The notes under the pieces are model-generated. The model was not told where the DNA came from. It made no database searches and saw only the letters and a list, made by a program, of their open reading frames with translations. Both the position numbers and the translations under genes were made by a program. This document shows positions 25,001 through 33,074 of a stretch of 64,000 nt of DNA, one piece after another (position 1 is the stretch's first letter; every line of letters begins with the position of its first letter). The stretch is taken from positions 34,567,047 through 34,631,046 of the forward strand of contig OZ020489.1 in NCBI GenBank assembly GCA_963971405.1. Direction: 5' to 3'. The DNA is from Psococerastis gibbosa (lineage: Eukaryota > Arthropoda > Insecta > Psocodea > Psocidae).

Positions 25001-28000
25001 GCTTTTTCAACCAAAGCCAATACATGCCTAAAGGCCGATGTATTGTCAACATGTGTGTGTCTGTTTTCCATTAGTTATTTGGTTTCTTCTTGAATAACTT
25101 AGTCTCAGACTTTTGCTTTCCTTTCCCACAACTTCACTAGTGTTATTTCATTTCCAGAGATCAGCACTGGCCTACCGCAACACGGGAGTTTCGATGTCAG
25201 TGCGGCGGACGCTGGGCATCGCGACGTCCTCGACCACGTCCAGGTCGACTGCTAAGACGTCCAGCAGCCCGTACCGCAGCGATAACCATCTCCGTGGGGG
25301 GACGAATACGGACACCAGCACTAGCAATTACAATTCTGCCAACGAAATGCGCCACTACCCCATACATGCAAAGCATAAAGAAGGTTAGTTCCTCATTGTT
25401 ATGGGTTAGGTCCGGTACACACAGGCGATTCCATTGTAGAGATAGCGGTTAGTGAATGGTCGGTACGAAACCAGAGTCTGACTCAGAAGATTTCTATGAT
25501 CTGGCGTGTCTTGAGAAAAACCGTGCACCTTCGTGTGTGGGGCTTCACGCTAGCTTCCGAAATCGTCAAGAAATCTTCTGCTAGCCCTATGGCTACAATG
25601 GAGAGAACCATTGAGAGAATCGTCCCTGTGTGTGCCGGGCCTTATCGTGGTTTTGAAAAACTTAAATACAATAATGGAGTGGTTCCCCTATTATTTATTG
25701 TATTGTTAATATATCTCATTTGCATTGGACAATTATCCTATTACTTAGTGATACTAACGACTCCTTTGGCTTTCCAATATTACTGCTATTAATTGAAATC
25801 TTACCAATAATCAATAAATTGCCTACGCATTAATGCCCGGTATGCAGGGAAGAGTCTGCTGACGGGAAGGCGTTGCGACGCCGGCAACACCAAAGTGAAC
25901 GATTTTCCCCAAGAGACGCCAGCTCATATAAATCTACTGAAGTAAGAGTGGGTTTGCTCCAACCATTCACCAAATCACTAGCCACAATGGCCACAACAGG
26001 GGAAAAAACTGGCAACTCGCGTGACTGCAGACTAGTCCTTGTGTACCGGACCTTAGGGTTAACTGTGGAAACAAACAAATTTGTCCGTGTAAAACCGTCC
26101 GGCAGTTGGTTGGACTAGCCCTTAAGTTTGTATATTTTTAACGTTTTTTATTTCCTTTTGCGCAGTTGGTAGAAGTGGCGGCCATTCGGACTCAGATTCG
26201 GATAATTCAGTAGATGGGCGCAGTTTGGAGCTTGCCTCAAGCCATAGCAGTGATGACGATGTCTCTTCAAGACATCACTCCACCATTAAAAGTAAGCTCA
26301 GTCAAGCTCCAATCCAAGTTTTTTTTTAACATATTTTTGACGCTGGCTATTTTTAATTTGACAGAGGTGAATAGGTGGCGGTATGGTACCCGTGACATTC
26401 TTCACGAAAAGCCAGATCAAGTGTGACAAGTCTGATAGGTTACTGGCAATATCTACCAGGTACACGGTCATTGAGGCCATCGAAATAGTAGCATTACATT
26501 GGATGCATAATGTTTTTTCAGATTGGTCTGCAAATCAATTGTTGCAAGTCAAGTACTGATAAGAAGCCCTGCTGTGTTTCCACAAGCTATGACCAATACC
26601 TGATTATTACGCCAAGTAGGATTATGGCATGTGACTGAAATGACTATTAAAATGTACTGTTTGCTTTCAGGCGCGAAGGTTGCAACTAGCTACCTGCCGA
26701 ACATTTGTGAGGGGACTGTGCCTGCCCCGCCCACCTTAAATGTGCTCAATCAGTCGGATTTGTTCCCCAATTTATCTCCGCTCTACGCCCCGAGATGGTC
26801 TTCCCAAATACCTCATGCATATCACACTAACCGTAAGAGAAAAAGACATGTAGAGTAGTGACAGTCAGAGCATTTAGAGTAGTGACATAGACTGCGACTT
26901 GCACCCGAAATGTTGTTGGTTCTAGTCTCGGGCCGTCTTGGTTGCGCGCAAAGGGTTTTATAGCCCTAACTCCTCTAGGCTGGCAATCAATGTTACTGTT
27001 CCAATCACTATTCTGTAGCATAACATTATATTATAATATTTGATGGTCTCATTGACACAAATACTAGTTTGTCTGTAGTTTGACTCTGTTTTAACTGCAT
27101 TCTTTTCTTCGCTGAAGATCGCTAATATTCAGCTAAAGCTGAAAATAAGTTTTTTTTTTTAATTTCATAGTAAAAGTCTGCAGAAGTTTCCTCCAAAATT
27201 CAACATCAGATCATCGTCTACTAATTTTCTCAATGATAATAACATTGTAAATGTTGCTTTCCTAATTATTATGAATTAGTCAGTATTTATAAGGGAAGCG
27301 TTTTTAATTGTTTTCTCCGGTTCTAAAACGGTCGTGTTATTTTGTATGAGAAATTAGTCAGTTAAAATTTCATAAGTTAATGTTATCATTTTAGTTGGTG
27401 AAGTGAGAGAAGAAGAAACGTCGCCACAACCATTGCCGCACCCCTATCCCACCGACTTCCCTGGGGAAGATGCCAAGTTTGATGGCCCCGAGTATCATGT
27501 CAATCTCGCAACTGTTTACGAACATGACGTCAGTAATTATAACACAGAGGGAGAAGATATGGACGAAAAGGCCCATTCTGACAAGTACCTTTTCCCTTAT
27601 ACTGGTAAGTCTTTGTAAATGTACAATAGGGGGGGGGGGGGCAGCACGAAGAAGATAGAACAGTAGAACTGTAATTATCTGAATCAACTGGGGCTGAACC
27701 CTATTCGGATAATTTAACTTTTCTTCCGAAAAAGGGTCTTTTACGTTATATATGAATGTATTTTTTTTTTTAATTGTTATACTGAATACTTGTTACAATT
27801 GTTATATTGAATACTGTACGTGTTCATTGGGTTTGCAGCGGAAGAAGACCACTGTCCGGCGGTGCCAGGCAGTCGTTTACCGCGGCATGACTCTCCCAGC
27901 TTGCGAGGACCCAGGGACTCGCCCCTTTACTCTGCCTACCCCGCATTGGTCGGCAAACTCAGAGACTCTGCAAGAAGTAGTCCTGTTTACAGCCAACATA

Positions 28001-30005
28001 GGTAACCCTAATTGTTCTTGTTGCATGGTTGGTATGCGTCCTCGATAAGCTTCTTTCTTACTTAGATAAATTATTTAACCCCCCTCGTGTATGAGCAACA
28101 CTTTTTAATTTTTTAAAACTAACCTGGTGCTATGGTAAACCGACAGAATTGTAATTGAAGGATGCTTGTTTGTAATGGAGGAACAAGCGCGCAAATTTCT
28201 ATGTTGCTATTTTGTCCGGCTGTGTTTATGGTCCTGTGCCTCCACCATGGTGTCAGGCAATGGCTTTATTTCAGCCTCCAACCCATATTTTAATTCTTGA
28301 CTTCCAGGGAAAGTCCGACGTACGGAGTTCGGGTTTCACCGTTACTTCAGGTGCAGTCACGTGGACAATTGCCACCACTTCTTGTGCCTGGGTCAAATTT
28401 AGAAATGCAAGCCAATTGTTCTGAGTCTGAGTGAGTATATTACATTAACTTAATGGACAACTTTCCAAATTTTTGTGAACAAAGACTGACCTGAGTTATT
28501 TGAAAAATTAACTGAGACCTCACTCCACAGCCTCAAGCCTATTAAAGTAGTCTTTTGAAGACTTCATGAAAAATTTAACTTTTCGTAGTTTTTTTTTTTT
28601 TCGTAGTAAATTTGCATATTCTCACCTGAAATATTATTCTGGAGAAACACTATAAAGTGCATTATACCGGTATTGTATACTACCAATACGATAACGATAC
28701 GATGCGGTAAATATTCTGTGCCTCAAGAAAGTTTGTATTTTTATAAAATCTTAAAAAAATATTCTTAGATGCCTGTAGCCATGGAATTAAAAAAAAAACG
28801 ACCGAACGTTGAAAAAAAATTAGGATCGTTTTACCTTAATTATTGTAGATACACTGATAAGACAACTATGATATTATAACTCGCCTTAAAAGGCACAGTT
28901 TGTTGACAAATTCAGAACTCGTGTGTGTTTATTCCAATTCTCTTTTTTTCATGCTGCTGGATATCAGTGAGGTACGCTACGTACGGTAATGTTGCATGAG
29001 ACAGTTTGAGTTATGATAGTATAATTATAATTGTAATAATAATGTGTGTGTATTTATCAAAAAACATTACAAATTTTTCAAAAAACCGGTGCCAAAAAGG
29101 CGCGTTGGGATCGCCGCACCGCAGTAGTAATAGACAACGTTTTTTAGCTTTAAATTGACTTAGAAGAGGCAGCCTTCTCAGGACGAAAGTCCGAAGCTAG
29201 GGAATCATGAAAAATCTGTTGGTAAAGGTTAATCGCAATAGTTAAAATATTATTACTTTCTTGTTTATACGTTAGTGTAAGGAAAGCATTGTGATGGTCG
29301 AAATTTTTGATTTCGAGATTCCGACGGATTTATACGTTTTGATGTCCCAGGAACCAAATAAAGTGTTTTTTTACGTAATGTTAATTTACCTGGACTCCTG
29401 TTCTGTTTGTAGTCATTAAAATCAGGGGCCTCATAGTCGTTGAGCAATTAGGGCGGCGCCTGTTGTCAGGCGAAGGGGGCGACGTTTTGGGAGTGGATGC
29501 TACTCCCAAGGGGATCCGAATTTATTCAATAATTCAGAGAAGAATAGAAGAGCCATAAGTCAATCGTCCAGAAACCATCAGTCCTTCTCAGGACTAAGCC
29601 TGATGATGGGAGTAGCACCCTCTCCCGAAACGTCGCCCCTTCTCCTGACAATTATATTAATTATAATAATTGTTCGATGACCGTGAGGCCCCAGCCTCTA
29701 ATGTCTACTAATACAATGGGCAATGTAACTAACTTAAATAAGATACATCTGGATAATGCGGGACTCGAACCCACGATCTATGCCTTTCCAGGGCATCGTG
29801 TTACCATATACAACAATTGTCCGACTTATCCAGGTTTGGCTTGACTAGAACTCTATATGATGTTCATCGATAAGATTCATATCGTTTGCCCAGCTATGTT
29901 TCTATCATGGAAAACTTAATTTCAGCAACACCTATCCAAACACCTACGTTATTAATATTTATTTTCATGTTTTCCAGGAAGGATATGAGTGAAACGCCAG
30001 TGTAA
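620..30005 (+). CDS. stan: Flamingo/Starry night (CELSR-type seven-pass cadherin, adhesion GPCR), 31 coding exons
   Basis: The product is the homophilic seven-pass cadherin that bridges neighbouring cells in the core planar cell polarity system (with Frizzled and Van Gogh) and guides axons and dendrites; it acts at the plasma membrane. Coding exons: 620-862, 2368-2597, 3007-3161, 3507-3659, 3817-4067, 4512-4742, 5327-5377, 5767-6053, 6639-6805, 6955-7097, 7242-7418, 8151-8338, 8862-9129, 10603-10795, 11681-11861, 12293-13259, 14208-14535, 15299-15424, 15787-16090, 17157-17361, 19688-22747, 23341-23471, 23763-23999, 24290-24587, 25158-25383, 26166-26291, 26671-26832, 27395-27604, 27839-28001, 28308-28430, 29978-30005. 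All junctions are GT-AG and the phases close: 9612 nt, 3203 residues, stop TAA. That is slightly shorter than fly Stan and slightly longer than vertebrate CELSR1-2. The ATG at 620 is chosen because a signal peptide follows it; six codons stay open between the acceptor and this ATG, so an upstream coding exon is not fully excluded. Every expected domain is present and no break was found. Confidence 0.95.
4140..4262 (-). mobile_element. LINE (RTE/CR1-like) 3' fragment in stan intron 5
   Basis: Read on the - strand, this segment encodes GRPRTRWVDQ, the basic motif typically found near the C-terminus of non-LTR retrotransposon reverse transcriptases. The flanking frames are broken. It is a short dead fragment, antisense to the host gene. 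Confidence 0.5.
7525..7640. repeat. dispersed repeat in stan intron 11, related to the big Paip1 foldback
   Basis: The stretch containing GCATTATATGGTATATAT and TTTGGTTAATTTCGACC resembles the arm of the foldback at 39692-40684 (GTATTATATGGTATATATAA). It is a diverged partial copy. Confidence 0.4.
10055..10270 (+). repeat. dispersed repeat, copy 1 (stan intron 13)
   Basis: It shares TAGGAGAGACGGGACATTCG, GGATATTTTTTTAATTT and Y-GACCAATSAG-type blocks with the inverted copy at 16125-16290. No coding capacity is visible. It is probably a non-autonomous element. Confidence 0.5.
11385..11440 (-). repeat. tRNA-like SINE head fragment in stan intron 14
   Basis: On the - strand it holds a B-box-like GGGTTCGAATCC preceded by an anticodon-arm-like ATGCC/GGCAT pair. 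It resembles the tRNA-like sequence at 29751-29831. No full cloverleaf is present. Confidence 0.45.
13730..13780. repeat. 12-bp tandem repeat (CTCCTCCGCTCC unit) in stan intron 16
   Basis: About four copies of a 12-nt pyrimidine-rich unit. It produces spurious Gly-Ser or Pro-Leu reading frames on the two strands. A related but non-expanded sequence lies at 7865-7985. Confidence 0.8.
15450..15516 (+). repeat. tRNA-like SINE head fragment in stan intron 18
   Basis: A-box-like AGTTGGTAGAGA and B-box-like GGTTTGAGACC lie about 40 nt apart, as in a tRNA-derived SINE promoter. The arms do not pair as a full tRNA. Confidence 0.4.
16125..16290 (-). repeat. dispersed repeat, copy 2 (stan intron 19)
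   Basis: Inverted relative copy of the repeat at 10055-10270; the reverse strand carries TAGGAGAGATGGGACATTCA and GGATATTATTTCAATTT. Confidence 0.5.
16740..17115 (+). pseudogene. non-LTR retrotransposon ORF2 C-terminal fragment in stan intron 19
   Basis: One frame reads LHEWIQRWRVSPTGR...YRRINR. After a frameshift, another reads RFHLIESPVYRVCGL followed by NETLEHILLQC. The Cys-x2-Cys-like pair with ET-x2-HIL-x2-C is the zinc-finger-like tail after the RNase H region of Jockey/R1/I-type LINEs. It is a truncated, frameshifted remnant ending 41 nt before stan exon 20, in the same orientation as the host gene. Confidence 0.7.
17381..17805. mobile_element. foldback element with GCAGCCCGATCATGGCGATT termini (stan intron 20)
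   Basis: The left end GCAGCCCGATCATGGCGATT is repeated inverted at 17786-17805. Inner blocks are also inverted: TAATACCGGGGTTTATT with AATAAACCCCGGTATTA, and GCGCGGGAAATTCAAATT with AATTTGAATTTCCCGCGC. The element starts only 19 nt after the exon-20 donor. Related ends occur at 47590-47742 and 38590-38640. Confidence 0.8.
18179..18395 (+). repeat. dispersed repeat D, copy 1
   Basis: Contains TGGACCTCCTGATTATAGT, a CCACTTGGG block, GTCACACGATTA, CGGAGGTGACCAGG and a GCACAC-GACCAAGTT-like block. It is shared in the same orientation with 40022-40207 and 44637-44824; this is the most diverged of the three copies. Confidence 0.75.
18763..18898. mobile_element. GGCG...TTCCAC foldback element, 136 bp (stan intron 20)
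   Basis: Starts AGGCGGGGTTTCCACAT and ends with its exact complement. The arms contain GTCAATGGTCAATGGT and its inverse. It is nearly a complete hairpin. Flanks are TAA on the left and TAG on the right of the GGCG/CGCC ends. Confidence 0.85.
19023..19094 (+). tRNA. tRNA-Pro (anticodon UGG)
   Basis: The 72-nt sequence folds as a canonical cloverleaf. The acceptor stem is GGCTCGT/ACGAGCC with discriminator C. The D arm contains the A box TGGTCTAGGGGT. The anticodon stem CTCGC/GCGAG encloses loop TTTGGGT, so the anticodon is TGG. The T arm CCCGG-GTTCAAAT-CCGGG carries the B box. There is no internal intron, and CCA is not encoded. It lies inside stan intron 20 on the same strand and is followed two bases later by a six-T Pol III terminator, so it is probably an active gene and not a SINE head. 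Confidence 0.97.
19097..19102 (+). terminator. Pol III terminator (T6) of tRNA-Pro
   Basis: A run of six T residues starts 2 nt after the tRNA discriminator base, as expected for RNA polymerase III termination. Confidence 0.85.
19688..22747 (+). other. stan: stan exon 21 (3060 nt): LamG1 end, EGF4, LamG2, EGF5-6, laminin EGF, HormR, GAIN/GPS, TM1 and most of TM2
   Basis: One unusually large exon encodes 1020 residues. In order they are: end of LamG1; EGF (CSSNPCKHGGKC); LamG2 (DGVWHHVEAKW, FDGCIQDVKVG); two more EGF-like modules; a laminin-type EGF (CDCYSVGSYHVKCD); HormR (GCPRDFDVGLWWERT); GAIN; and GPS. The GPS has the paired Trp and Cys residues and ends CYHLSTFAVL. The His-Leu-Ser at 22484-22492 (about residues 2549-2551) is the tripeptide used for autoproteolysis in adhesion GPCRs, so this protein is probably cleavable. 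TM1 follows at about residue 2572, and TM2 starts before the exon end. Confidence 0.93.
22972..23157 (-). repeat. tRNA-derived SINE, copy 1 (stan intron 21)
   Basis: Read on the - strand: an A-box-like TAGAGTAGTGGTACAGAC, then CACCCGAAAGGT, a B-box-like GGCTCGAGTCCC, and a body with CTGGCCATGC, AGGCAGTC, CCCGGGCC and TAGCCCTAACTCC. The same order of blocks recurs at 26855-26990 and 49823-49995, which defines the family. Confidence 0.8.
23341..24587 (+). other. stan: stan exons 22-24: TM3-TM7
   Basis: These exons carry the rest of the class B2 seven-helix bundle. Recognisable Flamingo stretches are LHRMLTELRDVNHGQMR, VRADQYGNFYFCWLS, LYESVVWSLVGP and AAFTLKDHVLGYGNLR. The last helix ends near AYCFVNARVRRNL (about residue 2815). 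Exon 24 is clearly richer in G and C than the other tail and membrane exons. Confidence 0.93.
24880..25040 (+). repeat. tRNA-derived SINE of another family (stan intron 24)
   Basis: A-box-like GCTAGACTCCTCAATTAGCA and B-box-like GGGTTCAAATCTC are about 40 nt apart and are followed by a non-tRNA body. Only one copy is visible in this window. Confidence 0.45.
26855..26990 (+). repeat. tRNA-derived SINE, copy 2 (stan intron 27)
   Basis: Shares CACCCGAAATGTTG, GGTTCTAGTCTCGGG and TATAGCCCTAACTCC with the copies at 22972-23157 and 49823-49995. It is shortened internally. Confidence 0.7.
29463..29651. mobile_element. foldback element with TTGTCAGG termini (last stan intron)
   Basis: A 45-46-nt arm (TTGTCAGGCGAAGGGGGCGA to GCTACTCCCA) is inverted at 29607-29651 with a few mismatches. 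The loop contains a small second hairpin around CTTCTCAGGACTAAGCCTG. No protein is encoded. Confidence 0.8.
29751..29831 (-). pseudogene. tRNA-like sequence, SINE head or tRNA pseudogene
   Basis: On the - strand, GGATAAG pairs with ATTATCC with one mismatch. The anticodon arm ATGCC-CTGGAAA-GGCAT would read GGA, and the T arm has GGGTTCGAGTCCC. The D region is too long for a normal tRNA and no T run follows closely. I call it a tRNA-derived repeat head and not a working tRNA-Ser. Confidence 0.5.
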
Positions 30006-30052
30006 TTGAAGCAGTGATCTCAGTTTATTCTGCGCCTTAAAATCATCTACGA

Positions 30053-30441
30053 AGGCGGGGTTTCCACCGACCGGCTAGGGCTAAAAACAAATACGGTGAC
30101 ATGGCAGCAGACATTCAAGACTTAGGCGGGGTTTCCGCCGACCTCGCATTGCAGAATGCAAATGGAATTGACGGTAATGTTTGTTTTACTCTATGCCATA
30201 GTTAAAATTGATCAATGATCATAGAGTGAAATCACAAACTAAAATTAAAAAATGGCTTCATGGGATATGTTAAGTACAAACATTTTAATAGATTTCTATG
30301 AAAAGAAAAATTCAAATTTCCGTTAAAGTCATTTGCATTCTGCAATGCGAGGTCGGTGGAAACCCCGCCTAAGTCTTGAAAGTCTGTTACCACGTCACCG
30401 TTTTTGTATTTAGCCCTGGCCGGTCGGTGGAAACCGCGCCT
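30053..30441. mobile_element. nested GGCG...TTCCAC foldback element, 389 bp
   Basis: The outer arms (AAGGCGGGGTTTCCACCGAC, then GGCTAGGGCTAAA) enclose an inner element at 30124-30370 with the same terminus and arms containing CGCATTGCAGAATGCAAAT. The core has AAAATTGATCAATGATCATA and TGGGATATGTTAAGTACAAA. The same nested arrangement, including the junction ATTCAAGACTTAGGCGGGG, recurs at 45989-46385. So the composite moved as one unit, or is one long-armed element. Confidence 0.85.
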
Positions 30442-31449
30442 TAAGGACTTAACATGTCCCAAATTACAATTAAAAAGCCCACCAATGGACCTGCATGCCT
30501 ACCGGTGACAGTGTTAAATTAGAAAATAATTTTGGTAACCTTATTTTTGGCGCTATGGACTGTGGTGATATACGGTGTTGCCGTTTACTTGTAACTACTT
30601 TTTTTAAATGAGTCATTCACGAACGGTCAGCTCCTGCAGTTCATTGCCAAATATATTAGGGATCGTGGAACGCCCACCAACTCTACAACAATGACGTGAT
30701 TTGTGGATTGACCTATCGCGAGTGGCTCTTGTATTTTTAGGCTTATTGGCCGTTCGCAAGAGAATTTAGGGAAAAGCATAACATACTAGTAGTATTAGTC
30801 ACCTCCAATAGTTCAATAATTTAATTTTAAATAATATCTCACTTTATTAACCGACAAAAACCCTTCGAACCCCTCTCCCCTAAACGGACTGAAGTTCTTA
30901 TTAGCAGAAATGCTAAGGAGCAAGACGTGATGGTACGATAGATGGCAGTACGTGAAGGAACTGTTGCTATTTATTCGTTGATGGTATTGTATTACATTTT
31001 AAACAAAACTCCAATTTTGTTACAAAATTTCATGCCTGCTTTATATCTTAACGTATTTCTAATAGAAATGATTAAATTGACATTTTAGGTCTATACCATT
31101 TATTATTTTTAAATCTCATTTGGATGGTGTACATGGACGTGCTGGCATATGCCCTCAGAGCCAAATTGGACAGACGTAATCTGGTAGTCCGGTTTACCAA
31201 TGACTTTTAAACAACCCTGAAAGTCACTCATTGTTAAAAATAACTTTAATAGTTTTACGTAATTAAATTAAATTAAAATATATAATAATATATTTTTAAC
31301 AATGAGTGACAGCAAGTTTTACAAAGTTACTAAGGAGGCTATTATGTTCAACCCTTAAAGTCCCCCCGTGGCTAACGAAAACTGGTAGGGACTGATAATT
31401 AGGTAAATGCTGAAATGACGTTTGTGTATAAGATATTTCTTCATCCATA

Positions 31450-31720
31450 AGGCGGGTATTCCACCGGGGATTTTACTTCAAATTTGATTTTGTCATTGAC
31501 GTTTGTCTTGTTTTAAGGAGACTATTATGTAGATACATAACTTATCTATTATAAATTAAGTTATAATATGGTAGAGACTTATTAATGATGTCTGCTACCA
31601 TATTATAACTTAATTTATAATAGATAAGTTAAGTATCTACATGACAGTCTCCTTAAAACAAAACGAACGTCAATAACAAAATCAAATTTGAAGTAAAATT
31701 GCCCAGTGGAATAGCCGCCT
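31450..31720. mobile_element. GGCG...TTCCAC foldback element, 271 bp
   Basis: Starts AGGCGGGTATTCCACCGG and ends with a near-complement. Arms of more than 100 nt pair almost to the centre (GGAGACTATTATGTAGATA with its inverse). TAA flanks both GGCG/CGCC ends, which fits a 3-bp TAA target duplication. Confidence 0.85.
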
Positions 31721-32709
31721 AAACACATCCTGTATTTGTTGCTAGTTGACCTTAATACTATATATTGCTTTTAACTGGGCAATAGTTGCTTTTCCCTAAA
31801 AATGCGCCTGGATCTCTTTTTAGTTTTTAGCGTTTATTTAACAGATTGTGACTTCAGGTTGTTTTATTTCGTCAAATATCATTCCAATTATGGGTTGTGA
31901 CTTGAATTTCTTTATTATTGTACGTTAGACTGATTGCTTGCAATAAATACTCTTGCCCTTCTTGGCAGTCAATTATGTATAGATTTATAGTTTTATTATT
32001 GGCAGCTTTCGTTTTGGGCATGTGAATTAATATATCAGTATTTAGGGAATTACAGATTTTGCCATAATCTTCAAGGTTAGTGTATATAGAATTTTAATAC
32101 GGAGCTATGAAGCGGCGCCAACGATCAATTTCTATCATGCAATTTCTTTTTAATTAAACTTTTGCGTTAAATTTTTATGTAAACTAAGTGCTATATTTGA
32201 TTACAAAATAATGTTGTTGCACATTATAAATTAGTCTTTATGAGCACTAGAAACCTTATGTTTAATAATGGTTTTGGAGCTCTTGAACGTTTTAGTGATT
32301 TCCTTGTATATTTGAACGGTTGTCATCTTCAATATATTTTGAAAGCATTTACTGTAGGCAAAAATCAAAATTGTAAGTACGTAGTGGAATATTTTTAGGC
32401 TATTTATTATTCTTTGTTAAAATTAAGTATGTTTACAAATCAGTATTATACTGTAGAAAGTTAAAAATTAAACAAATTCAGTAAAGGTGTTCACAATGTT
32501 GAAGTTATCGAGTTAAACGTGTTATCCAAGTTACTACATATCGTGAGTGGACCTATGGGTGGGTTAATGTGCTAAATCGAAAGAAAATCGGGTACATGTA
32601 CAATACTGAATAGCCGCTTTAATCAGAATGCGAGAAAGTACTGTCTTACCTGATTACACACTAATACAAATACAGTATTAAATACTGTAATACATTTTAT
32701 TCGATCGAT

Positions 32710-33074
32710 TAAGAGTGTACAGCCCGTAGGAAATTGGCAGCCCGAAATTTAATACTTTTTATTTTTTATATAATTAAATGTTATTAAAGATCTGGCTCAT
32801 CAAAGTTGTAGAAGACTACTTCATGCATCATATTATAAGATATTTTTAATTTTCGAAATTGTAGTTTATCCATAAACATGCAAATATTTTATAAACAATA
32901 GCTTTTCACGTATAATCGACTTTATAAAAACTCTAAAATACCTTATATGATGCATGAGGTAGTCTTCTACAACTTTGATGAGTCAAATTTTTAGTAACAT
33001 GCATAGTTAATTAATAAAAAAATAAAAAGTATTAAATTTCGGGTTGCCACTTTCCTACGGGCTGTACACTCTTA
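32710..33074. mobile_element. foldback element with TAAGAGTGTACAGCCCGTAG termini
   Basis: The left arm 32710-32840 pairs with the right arm to 33074. It includes AGCCCGTAGGAAATTGGCAG against its inverse, and GTTGTAGAAGACTACTTCAT against ATGAGGTAGTCTTCTACAAC. The whole 365-bp segment could form a long hairpin. Its ends resemble those of the element at 38921-39465. Confidence 0.85.

Larger units (their letters stand above)
25158..30005 (+). other. stan: stan exons 25-31: cytoplasmic tail ending in ETPV
   Basis: The roughly 380-residue tail is rich in Ser, Thr, Pro and acidic residues. It includes the Ser/Asp run GGHSDSDSDNS (exon 26), which is conserved in CELSR tails. The last exon (29978-30005) adds only KDMSETPV and TAA. 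The final four residues ETPV fit a class I PDZ ligand (S/T-x-hydrophobic at the C-terminus); binding is inferred, not shown. The last intron (28431-29977) has its own in-frame TGA at 28432-28434, one codon past the exon-30 donor. Confidence 0.85.

Noticed and set aside
29751..29831. Functional tRNA-Ser(GGA)
   Set aside because: The D region is too long, the acceptor stem has a mismatch, and no nearby Pol III terminator exists; similar degenerate heads occur elsewhere in the window.
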